NCBI GenBank assembly: GCA_016215705.1
Contig: JACRIR010000202.1
Coordinates: 1-52,485 of the forward strand
Origin: Candidatus Poribacteria bacterium
GTDB taxonomy: Bacteria > Abyssobacteria > SURF-5
DNA: 52,485 nucleotides
Direction of reading: 5' to 3'
This document shows, in pieces, positions 17,961-25,818 of this stretch; positions within the stretch are counted from its first letter, which is position 1; every line of letters begins with the position of its first letter. The translations under genes and the position numbers were made by a program. The notes below the pieces were generated by a model. That model did not search any database and was not told where the DNA came from. It saw only the letters and a list, made by a program, of their open reading frames with translations.

Positions 17961-19388
17961 TCAAGGGACCGTCCGTCTTGTTCGTGCACTGCTCTGTTCG
18001 ACATCATCCTTATACTTCTCGTATCCCTTTCGCCCCATCATGCCGCATGCATACTTCTTCCCCTGTTCGACGCCCGGTTGATCGAATGGGTTTATGTTGT
18101 AAAGGGCGCCTGCAAAAGCGGTCTGGACTTCATACATATAGATCAATTGACCTAGAGTGTGCGGGTTAAGCGCCGGCAGGACTATGGCGCAATTGGGCCG
18201 TTCGTTCTTTGCAAGCGCCAGAGCGCTCGATTGCTGTTCTGCCTTTATGAGTTCGCTGAGGCTGCGACCACCGAGATAAGCTATCCCTTCCATATCCGGA
18301 AACGCACGAGGGATTCTGGTTTCTTTCGGATACTTGTCAAGCCCGATGAACGTTAGGACTTTATCGAACGGTCCTTCCATATATAGTTGGAGCTGCGAAT
18401 GTTGATCCGTGGCGCCAAGCGCTTTCACGGGCGTCTGGCCCGTGTTGACGCGCCTGCCGTCGAGAGCCGTTTCTTTCCCGAGACTCTCGGCCCACAACTG
18501 GCGATACCAGTCGGCGAAATCACGCAGCCGATGGACATAGGGCATCATGACCGAAATCTTCTTGTCCTTGAGCGTGTCGAGGAGATAGTGGAGCAGAGCA
18601 TTGAGCGCAGCCGGATTCTTCCTCGGGTCATCCGCCTGGCAGCACATGTCCATATCGGCGGCCCCCTGCAGCAAACGCCTTATGTTTATGCCCGAGACCG
18701 CTGCCGACAAGAGGCCCACAGGCGTAAGAACCGAGAAGCGGCCGCCGACGCCGTCCGGCACAATGAATGAGGGATAATTTTCAGCCTCGACGATCTTTCT
18801 TAAATGGCCTTTCGACTTGTCAGTTGTGGCGACAATATGGCGGCAAAGCGCATTCTTTCCGACGGCGCGCATGAGCCACGCGCGCGCAATAAGGAAATTG
18901 GCCATTGTCTCCGCCGTATCGCCCGACTTCGTTATGACGTTGAAGACTGTCCTGCGCGGGTTGAGCGCTTCCAGGAGCGACGTCGTCCAGTCCGGGTCCA
19001 CATTGTCGAGAAAAAACATGCGGGGACGCCCGCCCCGCGCCTCCTGAGAGAGGAGATTATATTCCGGATGGTTGAGCGCCGAGTGGAGCATGATGTTTCC
19101 GAGAGCAGACCCCCCGATTCCGATGACGACAAAGTTCTCAATGTTACCGGGCAGGCTCCGCGCATATTTCTCGATCTCGCGCACCCACTCCTTCTGATAC
19201 GGCAAGTTCATGAACGCGAGCCCACCTTCCGCCCGCTCTTTCTTGAGACGCCACGATATTCCCTGCATCCTCGGAATCTCAGCATCTAACTCGGCCTGAG
19301 AAATCCCATGAGCCGGACCAACTGCATCCGCCATCAGGTCCGTATAATCCAACCATATCCTGTTCTTGGTATCATTTGCCTTAGCCAT
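17961..19388 (-). CDS. pgi: Glucose-6-phosphate isomerase
   Basis: Interconverts glucose-6-phosphate and fructose-6-phosphate. Family segments are VVIGIGGSALGNIMLHSAL, FNVITKSGDTAETMANF for the sugar phosphate, GGRFSVLTPVGL and GALYNINPFDQPGVEQGK. The start is the ATG at 19388 behind CAGGAGAGGG, giving 475 residues; the frame is open further upstream but without family similarity. The length suits the shorter bacterial forms. It provides the hexose phosphate that GlmM-linked amino-sugar synthesis starts from. Confidence 0.96.
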   Translation of the reverse strand: MAKANDTKNRIWLDYTDLMADAVGPAHGISQAELDAEIPRMQGISWRLKKERAEGGLAFMNLPYQKEWVREIEKYARSLPGNIENFVVIGIGGSALGNIMLHSALNHPEYNLLSQEARGGRPRMFFLDNVDPDWTTSLLEALNPRRTVFNVITKSGDTAETMANFLIARAWLMRAVGKNALCRHIVATTDKSKGHLRKIVEAENYPSFIVPDGVGGRFSVLTPVGLLSAAVSGINIRRLLQGAADMDMCCQADDPRKNPAALNALLHYLLDTLKDKKISVMMPYVHRLRDFADWYRQLWAESLGKETALDGRRVNTGQTPVKALGATDQHSQLQLYMEGPFDKVLTFIGLDKYPKETRIPRAFPDMEGIAYLGGRSLSELIKAEQQSSALALAKNERPNCAIVLPALNPHTLGQLIYMYEVQTAFAGALYNINPFDQPGVEQGKKYACGMMGRKGYEKYKDDVEQSSARTRRTVP

Positions 19389-19641
19389 AAGAGCCCTCTC
19401 CTGAAGGATTGTGCAAATCAACCACGAATTCTGCCGGATAATTATGTCACTTCCAACGACCTCTCGCGATTCATGAACCAACCGGGTAATATCGCCTTGC
19501 GGAGACGCGGAGCGCCGCGCCCGCACAGCCAGTAATGTGACAGCGTTGTATCGGATAATACCATTTTGAAAAAAAGAAAGTCAAAGGGTGTGAGACCTGG
19601 TGAGCGCAGAGGCCAGCGCCGCAAACCCGGAAACCACAGAC

Positions 19642-19752
19642 CTAGTGTGCCGTCAATACAAAATTTGCGGGTATTGGCGCTTGGTTCTTCGTAGGGGCAC
19701 GGCGCGCCGTGCCCCTACAGATACCAACAAAATTAACTTGACTTGATACTAG
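19642..19752. mobile_element. MITE-like element, type A, copy 1
   Basis: 111 bases bounded by CTAG. Left end CTAGTGTGCCGTCAA, right end TTGACTTGATACTAG, partly complementary. The centre is a perfect 28-base palindrome (19691-19718) with arms GTAGGGGCACGGCG and its complement. Copy 2 is 42580-42688. It shares its right CTAG with the next element. No coding capacity. Confidence 0.75.
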
Positions 19753-19880
19753 TGTAGTGTCTCTAACGCTTCTCTACATTGATCTTCGGGGACAGTCCCG
19801 ATTCTACGGCGCAAAGCACCCGTAAATCTGGGACGGTCCCCTTCGCAGCGCTTCAAGTTATTTCTGAGACACTACACTAG
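19749..19880. mobile_element. MITE-like element, type B, copy 1
   Basis: 132 bases with perfect 15-base terminal inverted repeats, CTAGTGTAGTGTCTC and GAGACACTACACTAG. The interior is itself a long imperfect hairpin around GGGGACAGTCCC and GGGACGGTCCCC. Copy 2 at 30654-30786 is highly similar along its whole length. CTAG ends fit IS630-type transposition, which targets TA within CTAG; that link is inference. Confidence 0.85.
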
Positions 19881-19987
19881 GGACTGCAAGCAATTAGACA
19901 CGTGCGGCGGATTCTTGGTATAATTCATCTTCAAATGCAATCACCGCATTGAGTGGCGCGAGAGCAATTGCCGGGGAACAACCGAGA

Positions 19988-20773
19988 ATGGAAAGCCTCC
20001 CACAGATTGTAGGCCGCCGGATCATAGATTACGCAAATTTCGCCGGCCGGCTGTTCCTGTTCTGGCTCGACGCAATGTCAAAATGTGTGACGCCACCCTT
20101 CTATTTCAGAGAAACCATCCGGCAGATGCATACCATCGGCGTGATGTCGCTGTTTCTGACCAGCACGGTCGCAGTCTCAGTCGGGATGGTGCTCGCGATG
20201 CAGACTATAGGTGAACTCCGCATTTTCGGCGCCGTAAACTACGTCGCCGTCATCGTCGGCCTGGCGGTTGTAAAGGAGCTAGGCCCCGTGCTTACCGCCC
20301 TCATGGTCGCCGGAAGGGCCGGCTCGGGCATCAGCGCCGAAATAGGTTCGATGAAAGTTACCCGCCAGATTGACGCGCTTACCGTCTCGGCGGTAAATCC
20401 TATTCGCTACCTGGTCGTCACGCGGATTGTCGCTTGCATGCTCGTAGTGCCGCTGCTCGCGAGCTTCGCCGACGCTGAAGGCATGCTCGGCGGGCTGTTG
20501 GTCGGAGTGACGCAGGGCGGCATAAGCTCTCATCTCTATCTGGCGTACACCTTCAAATACATCAAGCTGCGACACGTGATTCCCGGGCTGCTCAAGACGA
20601 TCATCTTTGGCATGCTCGTCGGGACCGTCGCGTGCCATTACGGCTTTGAGACGAAGGGTGGCACCGAGGGAGTGGGCAACGCAACCAAGGCGAGCGTGGT
20701 CACGTCCTCGCTGCTCATAGTAATTTCGGATGTGATTCTTACACGAATTTTGCTCTATATATTCGGGGACTGA
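19988..20773 (+). CDS. mlaE: MlaE-family lipid ABC transporter permease
   Basis: Inner-membrane permease of the Mla/MCE system, which moves phospholipid between inner and outer membranes. It has 261 residues from the ATG at 19988; an earlier TTG at 19949 is possible. It has four to five hydrophobic segments and the family region VKELGPVLTALMVAGRAGSGISAEIGSM near the middle, then a C-terminal GFETKGGTEGVGNAT loop. First of four same-strand genes with mlaF, an MCE protein and a TPR lipoprotein. Confidence 0.95.
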   Translation: MESLPQIVGRRIIDYANFAGRLFLFWLDAMSKCVTPPFYFRETIRQMHTIGVMSLFLTSTVAVSVGMVLAMQTIGELRIFGAVNYVAVIVGLAVVKELGPVLTALMVAGRAGSGISAEIGSMKVTRQIDALTVSAVNPIRYLVVTRIVACMLVVPLLASFADAEGMLGGLLVGVTQGGISSHLYLAYTFKYIKLRHVIPGLLKTIIFGMLVGTVACHYGFETKGGTEGVGNATKASVVTSSLLIVISDVILTRILLYIFGD

Positions 20774-20823
20774 TATCTCCAGCGCGGCATAGCTGCGTCC
20801 GAGTAGCTGTCATTGTAAGGTCG

Positions 20824-20868
20824 CGCTTATTCGGGGACACCATGCGGCATGGTGTCCCCGAATAAGCG
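20824..20868. repeat. GGGGACACCATG hairpin with 22-base arms
   Basis: Perfect 22-base arms (20824-20845 and 20847-20868) around a single G. The outer arm is CGCTTATTC and the inner arm GGGGACACCATGC. A relative of the GGGGACACGATG family with a compensated base change in the inner stem. It lies between mlaE and mlaF. Confidence 0.85.
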
Positions 20869-20933
20869 CCGGTCTGCGCCGAGATGAGCCGAAGCAGAGT
20901 TATGTGCGCGCGATCATATCTCGGCAGGTATTC

Positions 20934-20957
20934 GTAGGGGCGCAATTCATTGCGCCC
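20934..20957. repeat. GTAGGGGC palindrome (GGGCGCAAT/ATTGCGCCC)
   Basis: Nine-base arms around TC, preceded by GTAG. A GTAGGGGC-group member with a GCAAT inner stem. Confidence 0.7.
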
Positions 20958-21001
20958 GAATGAGATGAGTTGAACCTTTGGTCTCTTCGTGGTGACTATC
21001 C

Positions 21002-21775
21002 GTGAATGAAAACGACAAGATGGGCGCGAGAGAGCCCATAATAAAGATCGAGGGGCTGAGCAAGAGCTTTAACGGGCAGGTAGTGCTCGACAACATAGAC
21101 CTCGATATCTTCGAGGGCGAGACCATTGTCATACTCGGAGCAAGCGGGAGCGGGAAGACCGTGATGCTCAACTTGCTCGCGGGTCTGCTTGAACCGGACT
21201 CGGGGCATATCTTCGTTGATAACGAAGAGGTAACGGCCTTTACGAGTGACCGCCAGTGGGACAAACTGAGATTGAAGCTCGGATTCCTGTTCCAGGGCGC
21301 AGCTCTTTACGATTCGATGACAATTGCGGAAAACATTTCTTTTGCAATGGAGCAGCACTTGACGCAGACCGACGAGCGTATACGCGAGGTTGTTGAACAG
21401 AAACTGCGGGCGGTCGAACTCGAAGGGACGGAGGGCAAGATGCCGGCGGAACTGAGCGGCGGCATGCAGAAGCGTGCAGCGCTCGCGCGCGCCATCGCGC
21501 TGGACCCGCGCATAATCATTTACGATGAGCCGACCACGGGCCTCGACCCGATTCTGGCCAAGAATATCTCGGAGTTGATTGTCAGGCTTCAGCGCGAGCT
21601 TCGTGTGACCTCTATTGTTGTCACGCATGACCTGATATGCGCAAGCATCATTGCTGACCGGCTCGCTCTCCTGTACAAGGGGAAATTCCTTTTTGTCGGC
21701 ACAATGGAGGAGTTGCGCAGCAGCGAGAACGAATACGTTCGCGAATTCCTTGAATCGAGTTCGCTGAGAAGATAG
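21002..21775 (+). CDS. mlaF: MlaF-family ABC transporter ATP-binding protein
   Basis: ATPase partner of MlaE. Walker A GASGSGKT, ABC signature LSGGMQKR, Walker B IIIYDEPTTGLDP and the switch His in VVTHDL. The LSGGMQKR and DEPTTGLDPI forms are typical of the Mla/Ttg2A group. The start is ambiguous: GTG at 21002 (257 residues) or ATG at 21020 (251 residues), with no strong ribosome site for either. Both repeat hairpins in the 228-base gap separate it from mlaE, yet strand and function say one operon. Confidence 0.95.
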   Translation: MNENDKMGAREPIIKIEGLSKSFNGQVVLDNIDLDIFEGETIVILGASGSGKTVMLNLLAGLLEPDSGHIFVDNEEVTAFTSDRQWDKLRLKLGFLFQGAALYDSMTIAENISFAMEQHLTQTDERIREVVEQKLRAVELEGTEGKMPAELSGGMQKRAALARAIALDPRIIIYDEPTTGLDPILAKNISELIVRLQRELRVTSIVVTHDLICASIIADRLALLYKGKFLFVGTMEELRSSENEYVREFLESSSLRR

Positions 21776-21800
21776 GCGAAAGGAACAAGGCGAAAGGGGA

Positions 21801-21833
21801 AATCCCCTTCTTTCCCCCTTTGCAAAGGGGGAT
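21801..21833. repeat. CCCCCTTTGCAAAGGGGG palindrome
   Basis: Palindromic core with a CCCC/GGGG outer arm between mlaF and mlaD. It is flanked by short GGCGAAAGG-type direct repeats on both sides (about 21773-21800 and, on the opposite strand, 21975-22015). Confidence 0.7.
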
Positions 21834-22027
21834 AAAATAGACGAGGTTGCGAAGAAAAGCAAGTGAAAAGAATCGCGCAAAGCGCGGAAGAAAAGGGCTC
21901 AACAGGGGCTATGATCGGAGAGGCAAAACCAATGGGTTGGTTTATGGGAAAGGCCGTACAAGAATGATTTTTGTCTTTCCCTTTCGCCTTTTCCCTTTCG
22001 CCTTTTGCCTTCTCTTAGGAGGTTAAC

Positions 22028-23161
22028 ATGCCCAGGCGCAAAGGAACGACTGAAACTATCGTTGGCTTGTTCGTGCTGGCGTCGATAATTGTGCTTTTCA
22101 TTCTCGTTGTGCTCATAGGCCGCCGCCAGAACATATTTGAAAGACGCTATGAGATAACCGGTGTGTTCGACGCTGTGGGTGGATTGCTGCCCGGCGCCGA
22201 AGTGCACCTCGCGGGCATCAACGTCGGCTTCGTGAAAGATATCAGATTCAGCTCGAAGAACAGGGTCGAGGTCGTGATGAGTATCAGCCGGTCGCAAATG
22301 GGCAGGATACGCGCCGATTCCATCGCCACCATCAGGACTATGGGGGTGATGGGTGACCGCTACGTCGAGATTACCGTCGGCTCAGAGGCGGAGCCGGTCA
22401 TTGCCGCCGGAGGCACAATCAAGACGGCCGCGCTTATCGAGATCGGCGAATTTCTCGAGAGCACCCGGCCGGCGCTGCGCAATCTTGAGAACACAATCAA
22501 GAACATATCGTCGTTGAGCGACCGGCTAGCTGACCCGCACGGAAACGTGGCAACGATACTGGATAACGTCAAGGTGGTCACGACGGAAATCCGGCAAGGG
22601 CAGGGAACGGTGGGGGCTCTTCTCACGCGGGACGATCTCTACCAGAAAGCGGTCGATGTTCTCGAAACCACGCAGAAGACTGTGGACAACTTCGAGACTG
22701 TTTCCAGCAACACAAAAGAGGCATCGGAGAGCCTGAAAGGCGTGATGGTCGAGGCCAAGACCTCTATCGAGGAGTTCGGCGAGTTCTCGACTAAGGCCGC
22801 CGAGGCTACGGCAGGAATCTCGGAGATCGCCGATTCCGGTCGCGAAGTCATGAAAGATGCCAGGGTAGTCGCGGCAAATTTAAAGGATGCTTCGGAGGAC
22901 ATAAAGAACGCGAGCGCAAAGGTGGGGCCTGTCATCGATTCCGCCGACGAGGGAGTCAACGAGGCGAAAAAAGTAATCGAGGCCGCCAAGCGGAGCTGGC
23001 TGATAAGGGGCTACTTCGAGCCTGCCACTCCCGGCCAGCCGATTGCAATCAGTGGCCGCGAGTTGGCAGCGCCGGTCACAGGTTCTCCCCCGGGGCCGAC
23101 GACGGGCTCGGTGACACATCCCCCTGCGGAACCGCCAACAAAGCCGGAGGTGGCACGATGA
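22028..23161 (+). CDS. mlaD: MlaD-like MCE-domain protein
   Basis: Periplasmic, membrane-anchored substrate-binding component of the lipid transporter. It has 377 residues with one N-terminal membrane segment (about 12-35, IVGLFVLASIIVLFILVVLIG) and then the MCE domain (YEITGVFDAVGGLLPGAEVHLAGINVG, about 40-120). A long predicted helical or coiled-coil region follows to about 320, then a proline-rich tail. This is longer than E. coli MlaD and more like the extended MCE proteins. The ribosome site is AGGAGGT directly before the ATG. Its TGA overlaps the next ATG by four bases. Confidence 0.95.
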   Translation: MPRRKGTTETIVGLFVLASIIVLFILVVLIGRRQNIFERRYEITGVFDAVGGLLPGAEVHLAGINVGFVKDIRFSSKNRVEVVMSISRSQMGRIRADSIATIRTMGVMGDRYVEITVGSEAEPVIAAGGTIKTAALIEIGEFLESTRPALRNLENTIKNISSLSDRLADPHGNVATILDNVKVVTTEIRQGQGTVGALLTRDDLYQKAVDVLETTQKTVDNFETVSSNTKEASESLKGVMVEAKTSIEEFGEFSTKAAEATAGISEIADSGREVMKDARVVAANLKDASEDIKNASAKVGPVIDSADEGVNEAKKVIEAAKRSWLIRGYFEPATPGQPIAISGRELAAPVTGSPPGPTTGSVTHPPAEPPTKPEVAR

Positions 23162-24234
23162 AGGGGGAATCCATAATTCCATATCGAAGCCTGGATTCCC
23201 GTTTTCGCGGGAATGACAAAGAAAAGCGCCGGAATGACTTCTCTTGGATGCTTGCATTCGCCTTTACTGCGACCATCGTCTTCACCTCATGCGCCACTAC
23301 CGCCTCCCGGCCACCGACCCGCGCGGAGCGAGTCGATGAGCTTCTGGCGCTTGGGACAAACGATTATCGCAAGGGCGATTACAGGGCGGCGCTCGTCAGA
23401 TTCGACGAGGCGTTCGAGACAAGCGTGTCAGTAGACTATCGAAAAGGCGCGGCCGACGCGCTCAACAACATCGCGACGATTCGATTGAGGCAAGGGAACC
23501 AAGACGAGGCGTTCAGAAACTATGAGGCGGCCCTGGATATCTATCGCAAAATCGACAACGGCGACGGCGTTGCGACTACGTTACTGAACATTGGAGCGGT
23601 GTATTCGGCGAGGTCTGACGCTGAAAAAGCGAACCACTATTATCAAATGGCGCTGGATACCGCAAAGGCGAAAAAACTGAAGACGCTCGAGGCCAAAGCC
23701 CTCAACAACATGGGGCTTCTTATGAAAGAGCAAGGCGAGTTGCAAAAAGCTCTCGAACTTTACGGACAGTCGCTCGCAATCAACGAACGCGAAGGCAACA
23801 TGGCCGCAACCGCTGACAACCTCAACAATCTCGGGACGCTGGCGCTCACGACCGGTGACGCCGACGCGGCCATAGAATACTTCAATCGCGCTCTCGAGAT
23901 AGACAGAAAGCTTGAAATCCCGGAAGCGATAGCCATCGATCTGTTCAATATCGCCTCAGCGTCTCATACAAAAGGCGATTATCAATCCGCGCTCGATCAT
24001 TACGGCCGCGCGCTCGCGATCTTCGATGTCGCGTCCAATAAGCCGCGTGTCGCCGAAACTTTATACCGAATAGGCATTGTCAGCGAAAACGCGGGCGACC
24101 GGGAGAAAGCTTTCGAAAGCTTCAAGGCAGCGTTCGAGGCGGCCAGCGCCGCCGGGCTCGATTCGCTCGCGCGCCAGGCTCAATCGAAACTCAGCGAACT
24201 TTCTTCCATCGGGGAAATGGGGACAAATCCCTAG
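23158..24234 (+). CDS. TPR-repeat lipoprotein of the Mla operon
   Basis: Envelope protein of 358 residues, coupled to mlaD by an ATGA overlap. The first 30 residues include SLDSRFRGNDK, which is the translation of a dispersed palindromic repeat (23193-23217). A hydrophobic segment follows, ending VFTSC, a plausible lipidation Cys, so the repeat has become part of the charged n-region. An internal ATG at 23248 is an alternative start but would leave no positive charge before the hydrophobic core. The rest is about seven tetratricopeptide repeats, with recurring patterns such as ADALNNIATIRLRQGN and LNNLGTLALTTGDAD. The stop TAG lies in the CTAG that begins the next inverted-repeat element. It probably scaffolds the lipid transporter. 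Confidence 0.88.
   Translation: MKGESIIPYRSLDSRFRGNDKEKRRNDFSWMLAFAFTATIVFTSCATTASRPPTRAERVDELLALGTNDYRKGDYRAALVRFDEAFETSVSVDYRKGAADALNNIATIRLRQGNQDEAFRNYEAALDIYRKIDNGDGVATTLLNIGAVYSARSDAEKANHYYQMALDTAKAKKLKTLEAKALNNMGLLMKEQGELQKALELYGQSLAINEREGNMAATADNLNNLGTLALTTGDADAAIEYFNRALEIDRKLEIPEAIAIDLFNIASASHTKGDYQSALDHYGRALAIFDVASNKPRVAETLYRIGIVSENAGDREKAFESFKAAFEAASAAGLDSLARQAQSKLSELSSIGEMGTNP
23193..23217. repeat. GGATTCCCG/CGGGAATGAC repeat inside a coding region
   Basis: Member of the 4261-4284 family; here it is read in frame as LDSRFRGND near the start of the TPR lipoprotein. Confidence 0.75.
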
Positions 24235-24381
24235 GGCGTGTTGCCCAAATGTCACGGCAGCGAGAAAAATGGATTCCCGCCTTCGCGGGAATGACAAAAA
24301 CCCAAAGAATTCCTCAAATATCGGGACCTGCTGGGTTGGGTGGGAATCTATGGGAATTCATTTGGGCAACAGGCCGCTTAG
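24231..24381. mobile_element. MITE-like element, type C
   Basis: About 151 bases starting CTAGGGCGTG and ending CAGGCCGCTTAG, with perfect 12-base inverted repeats GTTGCCCAAATG (24240-24251) and CATTTGGGCAAC (24359-24370). It contains a GGATTCCCG/CGGGAATGAC palindrome at 24271-24295. The left CTAG provides the stop of the TPR lipoprotein. No second copy is in this window. Confidence 0.65.
24271..24295. repeat. GGATTCCCG/CGGGAATGAC palindromic repeat
   Basis: Copy of the 4261-4284 family inside the type C element, with TT in the loop region. Confidence 0.7.
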
Positions 24382-24420
24382 AGAGTTGCACAAGAGGGGA
24401 TTGGAATGGAAGAACATGTG

Positions 24421-24461
24421 GAAAATAGGGGACACGATGTCGCATCGTGTCCCCTATTTTC
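24421..24461. repeat. GGGGACACGATG hairpin (AAAATA outer arm)
   Basis: Nineteen-base perfect arms (24421-24439 and 24443-24461) around TCG. The outer arm is GAAAATA. It lies downstream of the convergent aminotransferase gene. Confidence 0.85.
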
Positions 24462-24518
24462 CCAACGATCTCTCTGCAGATGGGAAAAGAGGGCCAGGCC
24501 CTAAGAACCTATTTTCCG

Positions 24519-25751
24519 TCATAAGCATTGAGCGACAACCTGCCTGAAAGTCTCCGCCTTGCGATCTACCTCCTCAGAAGAAGAGTTCAGGTTGACTCCG
24601 AACGAAGAACCCAATCCTTTATCCACAACGCCGACGGAAATATTTATGGCTCGCTCCAGGAGACGATCTGTCTTCGGAAGCATTCCTTTCTTGTACTCCG
24701 CTTTGCCCCGGTAATGCTCGCTCTTGAGAGGATTTGACTTCGGATTGATTGTCCTCATTTCCAGAATCTGTTCCATGTTGTTATAGACGTGCCAGCCGGA
24801 ACGAGCCAGCGTGGTAGCGCCGAGCTTTTCCGCCACTTTGTCCGCTGTGTTTCTATTCGGCAGGAATACCGTCAAGACGTTGCAGCAGTCCCCTTCCGGA
24901 TCATTCAGTCTTCTGAATTCCAGCCCCTTAGTATCGCGAATTTGTTCTTTGAATCCGGACTTCAGGCTGCGCAAATGCTCGAGCATTCTGTCCAGTTTGC
25001 GGAACTGTGCCAGGAGAACGGCGGCAGTGAGTTCGTTCATGCGAAAGTTCTGCCCGATCACGGAGCGATTGCCGATCTCGACCCCCGTTCTCAGGGGGAA
25101 ATGGCCCTGGTCATGAAACGCAAAGGCTCGCTTGTACAATTCTGCGTCATCCGAGAGAAGGAGTCCTCCATCGCCGGCGTTGATCGTTTTGAAAATATTG
25201 AATGAGTAAGCGCCGACCTTTCCAAATGTGCCCAACGATCTGCCCCGATAGGCGCCGCCAAACGCCTGGCAAGTATCCTCGATAAGCAGTAGCTTGTGGG
25301 CGTCGGCAATGCGCTTGAGTTTTTTGACGTCGCAAGAGTTCCCGAGCATGTGCACGGCCATGATGGCGCGGGTATGGGGAGTTATTTTCTTCTCAACGTC
25401 TTCGGGGTCCAAGGTCAGGCTTTCGTCCACCTCCGCCAGAACTGGTACGGCAGAGCAGAAGATGACCGCCGACATAGACGCGATAAACGTGTATCCGGGC
25501 ACGATCACCTCGTCGCCCGGCCCAATGCCGGCAGCGGACATCGCCGTTATCAAGGCGGCAGTTCCAGAGGTGACTGCCAAAGCATGTCGGCTCCCGAATT
25601 TCTTTCCTATTTCCGACTCCAGGTCCTTGACCTTATGCAGGAATTTCGGATTGCTCTCTTCTCCATAGCGAGATAGATACCCTGCTCGAATTACTTGCAA
25701 GACTTCTTGTTCTTCCTCTTGACCGATCCAAAAGTAACCTGGCCCCGGCAT
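24519..25751 (-). CDS. DegT/DnrJ/EryC1-family PLP aminotransferase
   Basis: PLP-dependent aminotransferase of the family that aminates keto-sugars bound to nucleotides. It has 410 residues from the ATG at 25751, which has AAGGAGA upstream. Markers are HALAVTSGTAALITAM for phosphate binding, DEVIVPGYTFIASMSAV, LIEDTCQAFGG and the catalytic Lys in SFNIFKTINAGDGG. It is the first gene of the surface-glycan region, divergent from the YfhO gene after 67 bases. The exact sugar is not predictable. A role in making an amino-sugar for surface polysaccharide is inferred from neighbours. Confidence 0.92.
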   Translation of the reverse strand: MPGPGYFWIGQEEEQEVLQVIRAGYLSRYGEESNPKFLHKVKDLESEIGKKFGSRHALAVTSGTAALITAMSAAGIGPGDEVIVPGYTFIASMSAVIFCSAVPVLAEVDESLTLDPEDVEKKITPHTRAIMAVHMLGNSCDVKKLKRIADAHKLLLIEDTCQAFGGAYRGRSLGTFGKVGAYSFNIFKTINAGDGGLLLSDDAELYKRAFAFHDQGHFPLRTGVEIGNRSVIGQNFRMNELTAAVLLAQFRKLDRMLEHLRSLKSGFKEQIRDTKGLEFRRLNDPEGDCCNVLTVFLPNRNTADKVAEKLGATTLARSGWHVYNNMEQILEMRTINPKSNPLKSEHYRGKAEYKKGMLPKTDRLLERAINISVGVVDKGLGSSFGVNLNSSSEEVDRKAETFRQVVAQCL

Positions 25752-25818
25752 CTTCTTTCTCCTTTGCATTTATCGAAGGTTGTAACAATTTCGGCTGATA
25801 TTATATACTATTTCAGTC

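Larger units (their letters stand above)
19389..19987. other. Divergent gap holding two inverted-repeat elements
   Basis: About 600 bases between pgi and mlaE with no credible gene. It contains two CTAG-bounded elements (19642-19752 and 19749-19880) and leaves only about 250 bases for the pgi leader and 100 for mlaE. Confidence 0.6.

Noticed and set aside
18804-19289. Plus-strand frame opposite pgi
   Set aside because: Antisense shadow of pgi with no domain character.
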